64,000 nt of DNA from Geopseudomonas sagittaria (GCF_900115715.1 NZ_FOXM01000011.1:62001-126000); one strand, 5' to 3'. Shown: positions 36,884-46,632, counted from the first letter of the stretch. Notes: generated by a model from the sequence alone, not told the origin. A program made the numbers and translations.

Positions 36884-37032
36884 GTCGGGGCTCGGCAGGC
36901 AATGGCCGGCTTTTCGGGCCGGACGGGGGATCAACTTTAATGCATCTGCCCCCGGCTCGACTAACTTGTGTTGAGGGGTTGTGTCGGCAGCGTGAATTGT
37001 TGCGTGCCGCGCGCAGCCGTATCGGCACAGTC

Positions 37033-37056
37033 ATCGGAGCATCGGAGCATCGGAGC
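37033..37056 (+). repeat. Three tandem 8-bp repeats in the gdhB leader
   Basis: ATCGGAGC occurs three times without a gap (37033-37040, 37041-37048, 37049-37056). Each unit contains GGAG, and the third provides the gdhB ribosome-binding site, 7 bases before the ATG at 37063. Copy-number change would shift spare ribosome-loading sites without changing the reading frame. Confidence 0.85.
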
Positions 37057-37062
37057 GTGGTC

Positions 37063-40000
37063 ATGGGCTTTTTCAGCGCAGCGGACCGGGACGACTTCCA
37101 TCGCCAGCTGCAGGTCTTGCTCGAGCGCCAGGTCGGCGAAGCCGGTTTGGCGCAGGTGGCGCTGTTCGCCCGGCAGTTCTTCGCCAGCGTGGCGCTCGAC
37201 GAGCTGGGCGAGCGGCGCCTGGCCGATCTGGCCGGTTGCTGCCTGTCGGCCTGGCGGCTGCTCGGTCGCTTCGATCCGGCGGCCGCCCAGGTGCACCTGT
37301 TCAGTCCCGACTACGAGCGCGACGGCTGGCAGTCGCCGCACAGCGTGCTGCAGGTGCTGCATGCCGACATGCCGTTCCTGGTCGACTCGCTGCAGCTGGA
37401 GCTGCGCCGCCGCGGACACACCATCCACAGCCTGCAGAGCTGCGTGCTCGGCCTGCGCCGCGACGCCCAGGGCGGGCTGCTCGAGCTGCTCGCGCCGGGC
37501 GCGCCGGACACCGGCGCCGGCCGCGAGGCGTTGATCAGCCTGGAAATCGACCGCTGCGCCAGTGCCGGCGAACAGCACATGCTGGTCAAGGCGCTGCACG
37601 AGGTGCTCGCCGAGGTGCGCCTGGCGGTGAGCGACTTTGCGCCGATGCGCGCGCGGGTGGAGGCGCTGCGGGCAAGCCTGGAGCCGGCCTGCGCGGCGGT
37701 AGCGGCGCAGGACTGCGCCGAAGTGCGCGCCTTCCTCGACTGGCTGCTGGACGAGCACTTCACCTTCCTCGGCTACGAGGAGTTCCACGTCGAGGCGCAG
37801 GCCGATTGCAGCGGGCTGATCGTCTACGACGAGGACTCGCTGCTCGGCCTGTCGCGGCGCCTGCGCCACGAACTGCCGGCGGCGCAGCGCTGGGTGTCGC
37901 CACAGGCCCTGGCCTGGCTACGCGCGCCCTGCCTGCTGTCGTTCGCCAAGGCCGACCAGCCGGGGCGGGTGCATCGCGCCGCCTACCCGGACTACGTGTC
38001 GCTGCGCCAGTTCGCCGCCGACGGCCAGCTGCTGCGCGAGTGTCGCTTCATGGGCCTGTATACCTCCACGGTGTACAGCGAGAGTGCGCGGCGCATTCCC
38101 AGCGTGCGCGACAAGGTGGCCGAGGTGATCCGCCGTTCCGGCTTCGATCCGCTCACCCACCTGGGGCGCAGCCTGCACCGGGTGCTCGAGGTGCTGCCGC
38201 GCGACGATCTGTTCCAGACCCCGGTCGAGGAGCTGTGCACCACCGCGGTGGCCATCGTGCAGATCCAGGAGCGCAACCGCCTGCGCTTGTTCCTGCGCCG
38301 CGACCCCTACGGGCATTTCTGCTACTGCCTGGTCTACGTGCCGCGCGAGATCTATTCCACCGAAACCCGCCTGAAGATCGAACGGGTGCTGCGCCAGCGC
38401 CTGGCCGCCAGCGACTGCGAGTTCTGGACCTGGTTCTCCGAGTCGGTGCTGGCGCGCGTGCAGTTCATCCTGCGCGTCGATCCGCATCAGCCGGCGAGCG
38501 TCGACCTGCACCGCCTCGAGCAGGAGGTGATCCAGGCCTGTCGCAGCTGGCAGGACGAGTGCGCCAGCCTGGTGGTGGAAAGCTTCGGCGAGGCCCAGGG
38601 CACCGACCTGCTGGCCAGCTTCGCCGGCGGTTTTCCGGCCGGCTACCGCGAGCGCTTCGAACCGCATCTGGCGGTGGTCGACCTGCGCCATCTGCTCAGT
38701 CTGTCGGCCGAGCGGCCGCTGGTGATGAGTTTCTACCAGCCGTCGCTGCAGCACGATGCGCTGCTGCACTGCAAGATCTACCATGCCGGCGCGCCGCTGC
38801 CGCTGTCGGACCTGCTGCCGATCCTCGAGAACCTCGGCCTGCGGGTGTACGGCGAGTATCCCTTCCGCCTGTGCCGTCAGGACGGCCGCGAGTTCTGGAT
38901 CCACGACTACAGCTTCACCTACGCCGAGGGGCTCAGCGTCGATCTGCAGCAGCTCAACGACACCCTGCAGGACGCCTTCATCCATATCGTCCGCGGCGCG
39001 GCGGAGAATGACGGCTTCAATCGCCTGGTGCTCAACGCCGGCCTGCCCTGGCGCGAGGCGGCGCTGCTGCGCGCCTACGGGCGCTATCTCAAGCAGATCC
39101 GCCTGGGCTTCGATCTCGGCTACATCGCGGCGACCCTGAACAATCACGCCGACATCGCCCGCGAACTGGTGCGCCTGTTCAAGACCCGCTTCTACCTGGC
39201 GCGCAAGCTGTCCGCCGAGGCGCTGGTCGACAAGCAGCAGCGTCTGGAGCAGGCCATCCTCGGTGCCCTGGAGCAGGTCCAGGTGCTCAACGAGGACCGC
39301 ATCCTGCGCCGCTACCTGGAACTGATCCGCGCCACCCTGCGCAGCAACTTCTACCAGAGCGCGGCCGACGGCGGCGCCAAGGACTACTTCAGCTTCAAGC
39401 TCGACCCGCAGCAGATCGCCGAGATGCCGCGGCCGGTGCCGCGCTACGAGATCTTCGTCTACTCGCCCCGGGTCGAGGGCGTGCATCTGCGCGGCGGCAA
39501 GGTGGCGCGCGGCGGCCTGCGCTGGTCGGACCGCGAGGAGGACTACCGCACCGAGGTGCTCGGCCTGGTCAAGGCCCAGCAGGTGAAGAATGCGGTGATC
39601 GTGCCGGTCGGCGCCAAGGGCGGCTTCGTGCCGCGGCGCCTGCCGGCGGGCGGCACGCGCGACGAGATCCAGGCCGAGGCGATCGCCTGCTACCGGCTGT
39701 TCATCAGCGGCCTGCTCGACCTCACCGACAACCTCAAGGACGGCCTGGTGGTGCCGCCGCCGCAGGTGGTGCGCCACGACGACGACGACCCCTACCTGGT
39801 GGTGGCGGCGGACAAGGGTACCGCCAGCTTCTCCGACATCGCCAACGCGCTGGCCGCCGACTACGGCTTCTGGCTCGGCGATGCCTTCGCCTCCGGTGGC
39901 TCGGCCGGCTACGACCACAAGGGCATGGGCATCACCGCGCGCGGCGCCTGGGTCGGCGTGCAGCGGCATTTCCGCGAGCGCGGCATCGACGTGCAGCGCG

Positions 40001-41928
40001 AGCGCATCAGCGTGGTCGGCATCGGCGACATGGCCGGCGACGTGTTCGGCAACGGCCTGCTGCGCTCGGAGCAGCTGCAACTGATCGGCGCCTTCAACCA
40101 CCAGCACATCTTCCTCGATCCCGATCCCGACCCGGCGACCAGCTTCGCCGAGCGCCAGCGCCTGTTCGCGCTGCCGCGTTCGAGCTGGACGGACTACGAC
40201 GCCGCGCTGATCTCGCCCGGCGGCGGGGTGTTTGCGCGCAGCGCCAAGAGCATCGAGATCAGTCCCGAAGTGCGCGCGCGGCTGGCCATCGACGCCGAGC
40301 GGCTGGCGCCCAACGAGCTGATCAGCGCCCTGCTGCGCGCGCCGGTGGACCTGCTGTGGAACGGCGGCATCGGCACCTACGTCAAGTCCAGCCGCGAGAG
40401 CCACATGGAGGTCGGCGACAAGGCCAACGACGCCCTGCGCGTGGACGGTCGCGAGCTGCGCTGCAAGGTGGTGGGCGAGGGCGGCAACCTCGGCCTGACC
40501 CCGCTCGGGCGGGTCGAATACTGCCTGCACGGCGGCGCCTGCAACACCGACTTCATCGACAATGCCGGCGGGGTGACCTGCTCCGACCACGAGGTCAACA
40601 TCAAGATCCTCCTCGGCGAGGTGGTGCGCGCCGGCGAGCTGACCCTGCAGCAGCGCAACACGCTGCTGCGCGAGATGACCGAGGCGGTGGCGACGCTGGT
40701 GCTGACCACCAGCTACCGGCAGGCCCAGGCCCTGTCGCTGGCGCAGCGGCATGCCCGCGGCCGGATCGGCGAGTTCCGCCGGCTGATGCTTGATCTGGAA
40801 AGCCGCGGTCGTCTCGATCGCGCCCTGGAGTTCCTCCCCGCCGACGACGAGCTGAACGCGCGGGCCGCGCAGGGCCAGGCGCTGACCCGCCCGGAGCTGG
40901 CGCTGCTGCTGTCCTACAGCAAGTTCGACCTCAAGGAGTCGTTGCTGCATTCGCTGCTGGTGGACGACGCCTACCTGTGCGAGGAGCTGCACGAGGCCTT
41001 CCCGCCGCCGCTGGTGCAGCGTTTCGTCACGGCCCTGGAGCACCACCGCCTGCGCCGCGAGATCGTCAGCACACGGATCGCCAACGACCTGGTCGATCAC
41101 ATGGGGGTGACCTTCGTGCAGCGCCTCAACGAGTCCACCGGGCTGTCGGCGGCGCACATCGCCGGCGGCTGGGTGGTGGTGCGCGACCTTTTCGACCTGC
41201 CGTACTACTGGCAGCAGATCGAGGCGCTCGACTACCGGGTCGACGCCGAGCTGCAGCTGGGGCTGATGGAGGAGCTGATGCGCCTGGGGCGGCGCGCCAC
41301 CCGCTGGTTGCTGCGCAACCGTCGCAGCGAGCTGGACCTGGCGCGCGACGTCGCGCACTTTGCGCCCTGCGTCAGGGAGCTGACCGCGAACCTCGAGGAG
41401 CTGCTCGAGGGCCCGGCCCGCGAGGCCTGTCAGCTGCGCCGCGAGGAGCTGGCGCAAGCCGGCGTGCCGGCCGAGCTGGCCCGGCGGCTGGCCGGCTGCA
41501 GTCACCTGTACACCCTGCTGCCGATCATCGAGGCGGCCGATGTCACCGGGCAGCCGCCGATGCGCGTGGCCGCCTGCTACTTCGGCGTCGGCGCCGAGCT
41601 GGAACTGGGCTGGTACCTGCAGCAGCTCAACGCCCTGCCGGTGGAGAACAACTGGCAGGCGCTGGCCCGCGAGTCGCTGCGTGACGACCTCGACTGGCAG
41701 CAGCGGGCGATCACCATCGCGGTCCTGCAGATGGCCGACGGGCCGCTGGAAATCGACAACCGCCTGACCCTGTGGCTGGCCCAGAACCAGCCGCTGGTGG
41801 CGCGCTGGCGCAACCTGCTCGCCGAGCTGCGCGCCGCCAGTGCCAGCGACTACGCGGTGTACGCGGTGGCCAACCGCGAACTGCAGGATCTGGCGCAGAG
41901 TACGCAGGCGGGGGCGGGAATCCCGTAG
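37063..41928 (+). CDS. gdhB: NAD-specific glutamate dehydrogenase, large (about 180 kDa) class
   Basis: This 1,621-residue enzyme converts L-glutamate to 2-oxoglutarate and ammonia with NAD. Its length agrees with Pseudomonas GdhB (about 1,620 residues). Long N-terminal regulatory ACT-like regions precede the catalytic core, visible from about residue 800 on: KVARGGLRWSDREEDYRTEV, then KNAVIVPVGAKGGFV (catalytic lysine region), YDHKGMGITARGAW and VVGIGDMAGDVFGNGLL (nucleotide-binding). The ATG at 37063 is chosen because the family begins MxFF and a GGAG lies 7 bases upstream; the frame upstream is open but unlike the family. It is divergent from moxR. A REP pair follows. Confidence 0.96.
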   Translation: MGFFSAADRDDFHRQLQVLLERQVGEAGLAQVALFARQFFASVALDELGERRLADLAGCCLSAWRLLGRFDPAAAQVHLFSPDYERDGWQSPHSVLQVLHADMPFLVDSLQLELRRRGHTIHSLQSCVLGLRRDAQGGLLELLAPGAPDTGAGREALISLEIDRCASAGEQHMLVKALHEVLAEVRLAVSDFAPMRARVEALRASLEPACAAVAAQDCAEVRAFLDWLLDEHFTFLGYEEFHVEAQADCSGLIVYDEDSLLGLSRRLRHELPAAQRWVSPQALAWLRAPCLLSFAKADQPGRVHRAAYPDYVSLRQFAADGQLLRECRFMGLYTSTVYSESARRIPSVRDKVAEVIRRSGFDPLTHLGRSLHRVLEVLPRDDLFQTPVEELCTTAVAIVQIQERNRLRLFLRRDPYGHFCYCLVYVPREIYSTETRLKIERVLRQRLAASDCEFWTWFSESVLARVQFILRVDPHQPASVDLHRLEQEVIQACRSWQDECASLVVESFGEAQGTDLLASFAGGFPAGYRERFEPHLAVVDLRHLLSLSAERPLVMSFYQPSLQHDALLHCKIYHAGAPLPLSDLLPILENLGLRVYGEYPFRLCRQDGREFWIHDYSFTYAEGLSVDLQQLNDTLQDAFIHIVRGAAENDGFNRLVLNAGLPWREAALLRAYGRYLKQIRLGFDLGYIAATLNNHADIARELVRLFKTRFYLARKLSAEALVDKQQRLEQAILGALEQVQVLNEDRILRRYLELIRATLRSNFYQSAADGGAKDYFSFKLDPQQIAEMPRPVPRYEIFVYSPRVEGVHLRGGKVARGGLRWSDREEDYRTEVLGLVKAQQVKNAVIVPVGAKGGFVPRRLPAGGTRDEIQAEAIACYRLFISGLLDLTDNLKDGLVVPPPQVVRHDDDDPYLVVAADKGTASFSDIANALAADYGFWLGDAFASGGSAGYDHKGMGITARGAWVGVQRHFRERGIDVQRERISVVGIGDMAGDVFGNGLLRSEQLQLIGAFNHQHIFLDPDPDPATSFAERQRLFALPRSSWTDYDAALISPGGGVFARSAKSIEISPEVRARLAIDAERLAPNELISALLRAPVDLLWNGGIGTYVKSSRESHMEVGDKANDALRVDGRELRCKVVGEGGNLGLTPLGRVEYCLHGGACNTDFIDNAGGVTCSDHEVNIKILLGEVVRAGELTLQQRNTLLREMTEAVATLVLTTSYRQAQALSLAQRHARGRIGEFRRLMLDLESRGRLDRALEFLPADDELNARAAQGQALTRPELALLLSYSKFDLKESLLHSLLVDDAYLCEELHEAFPPPLVQRFVTALEHHRLRREIVSTRIANDLVDHMGVTFVQRLNESTGLSAAHIAGGWVVVRDLFDLPYYWQQIEALDYRVDAELQLGLMEELMRLGRRATRWLLRNRRSELDLARDVAHFAPCVRELTANLEELLEGPAREACQLRREELAQAGVPAELARRLAGCSHLYTLLPIIEAADVTGQPPMRVAACYFGVGAELELGWYLQQLNALPVENNWQALARESLRDDLDWQQRAITIAVLQMADGPLEIDNRLTLWLAQNQPLVARWRNLLAELRAASASDYAVYAVANRELQDLAQSTQAGAGIP

Positions 41929-41984
41929 GGCGAGAGTGGTTGAAATTGTGCACGGCTGGTGAGAGATTCTGCACGATCGAGGGG

Positions 41985-42096
41985 CGTAGGGTGGGTTAGG
42001 CTGCCGGCCGTAACCCACCGACCGGCCGCCAGGCCGGCAAGGGGATGCCTGGTGGCATCCGTGGCGGGTTACGCCGCGCGGCTAACCCACCCTACG
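41985..42096. repeat. REP pair of a second family (CGTAGGGTGGGTTAG heads)
   Basis: The outer inverted repeat CGTAGGGTGGGTTAG (41985-41999) and its complement (42082-42096) is perfect over 15 bp. Inside the left unit GTGGGTTA pairs with TAACCCAC (42011-42018), and the right unit has the matching GGGTTA...TAACCC hairpin. This is a REPIN-like structure with a GTAG-containing head but a different body from the 19600-19655 element. It fills most of the gdhB to ligase gap. Confidence 0.75.
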
Positions 42097-42138
42097 GGTT
42101 CGTCATGTATCGGTGTCGAGGCGTCAGGGAGGGAAACG

Positions 42139-43482
42139 ATGAAAAGCCCGGAAGAGTTGTTGCAGTTCGCCGAGCGCTTGACGGCGGTCGAGGAGATCGA
42201 GTGCGTGACGCCGGATCTCAACGGTATCCCACGCGGCAAGACGATGACCGTCGAGGCTTTCCTCTCAGGCCGCCGTCTGCAGCTGGCGCGCGGCGTGCTG
42301 CTGCAGTGCCTGATGGGCGGCTATCCGCCGACGCGCTTCTACGGCAGCGATGACGGCGACCTGGCCCTGCGCGCCGATCCGCGGCAGGTGCACATCCTGC
42401 CGTGGAGCGAGCCGCCGCGCGCGCTGGCCATCTGCGATGCGCTGGAAATCGACGGCAGTCCCTGTGCGCTGTCCACCCGCGGCCTGCTGCGCCGGGTGCT
42501 GGAGGACTACGCGGAGCTGGGCCTGACGCCGGTGGTGGCCACCGAGCTGGAGTTCTTCGTCTTCGCCCCCAACCCCGATCCGCGCGAGCCGTTCCAGCCG
42601 CCGCTGGGCCTGGACGGGCGGCGCGAGGTGGGCGCCTCGGCCTTCACCGTCGCCTCCAATCACGGCCTGCGCCCGTTCTTCGCCGAGGTCTACCAGTGCA
42701 TGGCCGCCCTCGGCCTGCCACGCGACACCTTCATGCACGAGATGGGACCCAGCCAGTACGAGATCAACCTGCTGCATGGCGACGCCCTGCAGTTGGCCGA
42801 CCAGACCTTCTTGTTCAAGCACCTGCTGCGCGAGGTGGCGCTCAAGCACGGGCTGATCGTGGTGTGCATGGCCAAGCCGCTGGGCAACGTGCCGGGCAGT
42901 TCGATGCACATCCACCAGAGCCTGGTCGATGCGGACGGCCGCAACGTGTTCAGTGACGCCGAGGGCGAGCCGACGCCGGCCTTTGCCCACTTCATCGCCG
43001 GCCAACAGGCGGCGCTGGCCGACTTCACCCTGCTGCTGGCGCCCAACGTCAACTCGTTCCACCGCCTGGCACACCCCTACGCGTCACCGAACAATGCCTG
43101 CTGGTCCTACGACAACCGCGCCGCCGGCCTGCGCATCCCGGCCAGCGGCCCGGAGGCGCGGCGGGTAGAGAACCGCCTGCCCGGCGCCGACGCCAACCCC
43201 TACCTGGCCCTGGCCGCCAGCCTCGGCGCCGGGCTCTACGGCCTGGTGCAGGGCCTGCAGCCGGCGCCGCCGGCACGCGGCGAGTTCCAGGTGCCCGACG
43301 CCCTGCGCCTGCCCGCCAGCATGAGCGAGGCCGTGCAGCGCCTGCAGCGCAGCACGCTGGCACGCGAGCTGTTCGGCGAGGAGTTCATCGACGGCTATCT
43401 GGCGACCAAGTCCCTGGAGCTGGACAACTTCCTCGAGGAAGTCAGCCCCTGGGAGCGGCGCGTGCTGGCGCCGCAATTGTGA
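42139..43482 (+). CDS. Glutamine synthetase-family ligase (gamma-glutamylpolyamine synthetase-like)
   Basis: This 447-residue enzyme has the type I glutamine synthetase fold. Metal and glutamate residues are visible in VVATELEFFVFAP, EMGPSQYEINLLHGD and MHIHQSL; the ATP-binding region is PNVNSFHRLAHPYASPNN and the C-terminal metal loop is VENRLPGADANPYLALAA. It lacks the adenylylation loop tyrosine context of GlnA and resembles PuuA/PauA enzymes, which join glutamate to putrescine or other amines as the first step of degradation. GGGAGGG precedes the ATG. The following MFS gene is probably linked. The amine substrate is not predictable. Confidence 0.88.
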   Translation: MKSPEELLQFAERLTAVEEIECVTPDLNGIPRGKTMTVEAFLSGRRLQLARGVLLQCLMGGYPPTRFYGSDDGDLALRADPRQVHILPWSEPPRALAICDALEIDGSPCALSTRGLLRRVLEDYAELGLTPVVATELEFFVFAPNPDPREPFQPPLGLDGRREVGASAFTVASNHGLRPFFAEVYQCMAALGLPRDTFMHEMGPSQYEINLLHGDALQLADQTFLFKHLLREVALKHGLIVVCMAKPLGNVPGSSMHIHQSLVDADGRNVFSDAEGEPTPAFAHFIAGQQAALADFTLLLAPNVNSFHRLAHPYASPNNACWSYDNRAAGLRIPASGPEARRVENRLPGADANPYLALAASLGAGLYGLVQGLQPAPPARGEFQVPDALRLPASMSEAVQRLQRSTLARELFGEEFIDGYLATKSLELDNFLEEVSPWERRVLAPQL

Positions 43483-43606
43483 ACCGCCGCGTCTGACGCC
43501 GGTCGGAACCCAACCCGGACTGTCGCGCGAGGCCTGCGGGGGAGTCACGGATCACCGGCCCGCGGGCCGAAGCGCCGGCGCTGGCCGGCTGCCCCATGGA
43601 GGATGC

Positions 43607-45007
43607 ATGCCCCGTTCGATGTTCGCCTTTCCCTCGCTGTACACCGCGACCCTGCTGATGCTGCTCGGCTCCGGCCTGCTCACCACCTACCTGGCCCTGC
43701 GCCTGGCCGCCGAGGGTGCGGCCAGCCAGGCCGGCTGGCTGATGGCGGCCCACTACGCCGGGCTGGTGCTGGGCGGCAAGTTCGGTCATCGGCTGATCGC
43801 CCAGGTCGGTCACGTGCGCGCCTACGTCGCCGCCGGCGGCGTGGTGACCGCCGCGGTGATCGCCCATGGCCTGCTCGAATGGATCGGCGCCTGGCTGCCG
43901 CTGCGCTTTCTGATCGGCCTGAGCATGATGTGCCAGTTCATGGTGGTGGAGAGCTGGCTCAACGAGCGGGCCGAGCCGCGCAAGCGCGGTCGGGTGTTCT
44001 CGATGTACATGACGGCCAGCTACCTGGGCCTTGCGCTCGGTCAGCTGGTGCTGGTGCTGCGCCCCGGCCTCGACGTGCAGCCCCTGCTGATGGTGGCGCT
44101 GTGCTTCGCGCTGTGTCTGGTGCCGGTGGCCACCACCCGTAGTATCCACCCCGCGCCGCTCCATCCGGCGCCGCTGGAGCCGCGCTTCTTCCTGCGCCGG
44201 GTGCCGCAGTCGCTGACCACGGTGGCCATGGCCGGCCTGGCGATCGGCGCCTTCTACGGTCTGGGGCCGATCTACGCCCAGGCCCAGGGGCTGGATACCC
44301 GCGAGGTCGGTCTGTTCATGACCGTCTGCGTGTTCGCCGGACTGGTGGTGCAGGCGCCGCTCGGCCGTCTGTCAGACCGCTTCGATCGCAGCCTGCTGAT
44401 CCGCCTGATCGCAGTGGCCCTGGTGCTCAGCGTGCTGCCGCTGGGGCTGCTGCCCCGGCCGCCGCTGCCGGTGATGCTGGTCGTGGGCTTCGTCGTCAGC
44501 CTGCTGCTGTTCGCCCTCTATCCGCTGGCGGTGGCGCTGTCCAACGACCACGTCGAGCAGGAGCGCCGCGTCGCCCTGTCGGCGATGCTGCTGGTGGTGT
44601 TCGGCGTCGGCGCCTGCCTCGGCCCGCTACTGGCCGGCGAGCTGATGAGCCGCGGCGTGCCCCGCTTGCTGTACCTGTTCATCGGTGGCTGCGCGCTGGT
44701 GCTGGTCTGGCGGGTGCGCCCGCAGGACGTGCGCGGCCTGCACCGGGTCGACGAGGCGCCGCTCGGGCACGTCGCCGTGCCGGTGGCGATGGCCGGCTCG
44801 CCGCTGTCGGTGGCCCTCGACCCGCGCGTCGACGAGGCGGTGGTGCAGGAGCAGATGCAGGGCGAGGCGTTTACGGACGGCGCAGGAGGGCAGCCTGACG
44901 CCGATGCCGATGCCGAGCCCACCGCGGCGGATGCGGTGGACGCTGCCGACGGCGATGCCGAGCAGCCCGGACCATTGCCTGCGGACGGCTTGCGAGGTAC
45001 AGAATAG
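43607..45007 (+). CDS. MFS transporter with acidic C-terminal tail
   Basis: This 466-residue protein has 12 predicted transmembrane helices (about residues 8-372) of the major facilitator superfamily, in the YcaD-like group: MCQFMVVESWLNERAEPRKRGRVFSMYM is characteristic of it. After the last helix come about 95 residues. The final 40 are very rich in Asp, Ala and Glu (for example DADADAEPTAADAVDAADGD) and probably disordered in the cytoplasm. It follows the ligase gene by 124 bases. GGAGG is only 4 bases before the ATG. The substrate is unknown. Confidence 0.87.
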   Translation: MPRSMFAFPSLYTATLLMLLGSGLLTTYLALRLAAEGAASQAGWLMAAHYAGLVLGGKFGHRLIAQVGHVRAYVAAGGVVTAAVIAHGLLEWIGAWLPLRFLIGLSMMCQFMVVESWLNERAEPRKRGRVFSMYMTASYLGLALGQLVLVLRPGLDVQPLLMVALCFALCLVPVATTRSIHPAPLHPAPLEPRFFLRRVPQSLTTVAMAGLAIGAFYGLGPIYAQAQGLDTREVGLFMTVCVFAGLVVQAPLGRLSDRFDRSLLIRLIAVALVLSVLPLGLLPRPPLPVMLVVGFVVSLLLFALYPLAVALSNDHVEQERRVALSAMLLVVFGVGACLGPLLAGELMSRGVPRLLYLFIGGCALVLVWRVRPQDVRGLHRVDEAPLGHVAVPVAMAGSPLSVALDPRVDEAVVQEQMQGEAFTDGAGGQPDADADAEPTAADAVDAADGDAEQPGPLPADGLRGTE

Positions 45008-45044
45008 AGCGGCTGGCGCGGGGTGCTTAATCTACGTCATTAAA

Positions 45045-45073
45045 TTGACACGCCTCCGGAATTTGGCTTTACT
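45045..45073 (+). promoter_or_regulatory. Likely sigma-70 promoter of the fleQ-like/fleN-like operon
   Basis: TTGACA (45045-45050), a 17-base spacer and TTTACT (45068-45073, four matches to TATAAT) form a good vegetative promoter in an AT-rich pocket. The start would be near 45080, about 80 bases before the coding region, so the operon appears to be expressed by the housekeeping factor. Confidence 0.55.
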
Positions 45074-45117
45074 GCGTGCACCTTTCAAGTGCGCGTGCCA
45101 CTGGGCATGCCGCCAAC

Positions 45118-45136
45118 GGGGTGCTTCGTGCACCCC
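45118..45136 (+). promoter_or_regulatory. Leader hairpin upstream of the fleQ-like gene
   Basis: GGGGTGC (45118-45124) and GCACCCC (45130-45136) enclose a TTCGT loop, 23 bases before the start codon and downstream of the promoter. Only short pyrimidine runs follow, so it is more likely a leader structure or weak attenuator than a terminator. Confidence 0.4.
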
Positions 45137-45159
45137 CTTCTGCCTCGAATCGAGCAATC

Positions 45160-46632
45160 ATGTGGCGTGAATCCCGAATTCTGCTGATCGACGACAACCT
45201 GCAACGTCGCCACGACCTGGCGGTCATCTTCGACTTTCTCGGCGAGCCCTGCAGCAGTTGCGGCAGCGGCGACTGCGCCGCCGTGCTGGAAGCGCTGGAG
45301 TCCCGCCAGCTGTCCTGCGTGCTGCTCGGCCAGGTCGACAGCAAGGGCGGCGCCCCGCGCCTGCTCAAGCAGCTGGGCACGCAGACGGAGAATCTGCCGC
45401 TGCTGCTGCTTGGCGAGCAGGCCACGGCCGACTGGCCGGAGGCGTTGCGCCGCCGCGTGCTGGCGCGCCTCGACATGCCGCCGAGCTACAACCAGCTGCT
45501 CGACTCGCTGCATCGCGCCCAGGTCTACCAGCAGGTGTTCGACGTCGCCCGCGAGCGGGGGCTGCAGCGCGAGTCCAACCTGTTCCGCAGTCTGGTCGGT
45601 ACCAGCCGGGTGATCCTCCAGGTGCGTCAGCAGATGCAGCAGGTGGCCGGCACCGAGGCGGGCGTGTTGCTGCTCGGCGAGCCCGGCACCGGCAAGGAGG
45701 TGGTGGCGCGCAACCTGCATTACCACTCCAGTCGCCGCGAGTTCCCGTTCGTGCCGTTCAGTTGCACGGCGATCGCCCCCGAGCTGGTGGAGAGCGAGCT
45801 GTTCGGCTACGAGCCCGGCGCCTTCGTCGGCGCCATCTCCACCCACAAGGGGCGCCTCGAGCTGGCGGCGGGGGGCACGCTGTACATCGACGAGGTGGCC
45901 GACCTGCCGGCGGAGCTGCAGGTGCGCCTGCTGCGTGTGCTGCAGGAGGGACGCTTCAAGCGCCTGGGCAGCGAGGAAGAGCATCCGATCGACGTGCGGG
46001 TGATCGCGGCCAGCCGGCACGACCTGGACCAGCGCGTGGCCGAGGGCAGTCTGCGCGACGATCTCTACTACAGCCTCAACCAGTTCTCCATCGAGCTGCC
46101 GCCACTGCGCGAGCGGATCGAGGATATCCCGCTGCTGATCAACGAGCTGATCGCCCGCCTGGAGCATGAGAAGCGCGGCTCGATCCGCTTCAGCTCGGCG
46201 GCCCTGATGTCGTTGTGCCGCCACGACTGGCGCGGCAACGTGCGCGAGCTGGCCAATCTGATCGAGCGCCTGGCGATCATGCACCCCTACGGCGTGATCG
46301 GCGTCGCCGAGCTGCCGAAGAAGTTTCGCCATATCGACGACGAGACCGCGCAGCAGAGCGACGGCGCCTATGGCGCGGTCGCCGAGTCACGGGGGCTGGC
46401 GGAAGGCACCCTGCCGGGGCTGGATGTGCCGGCGCTGCTGCCGGTCGGTGGCCTGGATCTCAAGGACTACCTGAACAGCCTCGAGCGCTCGCTGATCCAG
46501 CAGGCGCTGGACGATGCCGGTGGCGTGGTGGCGCGCGCCGCCGAACACCTGCGGGTGCGACGTACCACGCTGGTGGAGAAGATGCGCAAGTACGGCATGG
46601 GCCGGCGCGACGACGAGGAAGGGGAACTCTAG
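45160..46632 (+). CDS. FleQ paralogue with altered sigma-54 and arginine-finger motifs
   Basis: This 490-residue protein is collinear with FleQ, the c-di-GMP-responsive master regulator of flagella and exopolysaccharide in Pseudomonas: N-terminal FleQ domain (1-135), AAA+ domain (about 140-375) and Fis-type HTH (about 440-480). Residues tied to c-di-GMP binding are kept: LFRS at 141-144, and Arg184-Asn185 just after Walker A (GEPGTGKE, 173-180). Walker B Asp244-Glu245 is intact. However, the sigma-54 contact loop GAFTGA is GAFVGA (220-225), and of the two usual arginine-finger positions Arg299 remains but the second is Ser305. It probably binds DNA and c-di-GMP without activating sigma-54. 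It is co-transcribed with a FleN paralogue. Confidence 0.9.
   Translation: MWRESRILLIDDNLQRRHDLAVIFDFLGEPCSSCGSGDCAAVLEALESRQLSCVLLGQVDSKGGAPRLLKQLGTQTENLPLLLLGEQATADWPEALRRRVLARLDMPPSYNQLLDSLHRAQVYQQVFDVARERGLQRESNLFRSLVGTSRVILQVRQQMQQVAGTEAGVLLLGEPGTGKEVVARNLHYHSSRREFPFVPFSCTAIAPELVESELFGYEPGAFVGAISTHKGRLELAAGGTLYIDEVADLPAELQVRLLRVLQEGRFKRLGSEEEHPIDVRVIAASRHDLDQRVAEGSLRDDLYYSLNQFSIELPPLRERIEDIPLLINELIARLEHEKRGSIRFSSAALMSLCRHDWRGNVRELANLIERLAIMHPYGVIGVAELPKKFRHIDDETAQQSDGAYGAVAESRGLAEGTLPGLDVPALLPVGGLDLKDYLNSLERSLIQQALDDAGGVVARAAEHLRVRRTTLVEKMRKYGMGRRDDEEGEL

Noticed and set aside
37918-42018. A 1,366-codon open frame opposite gdhB.
   Set aside because: Same mirror-image artefact over a conserved gene.
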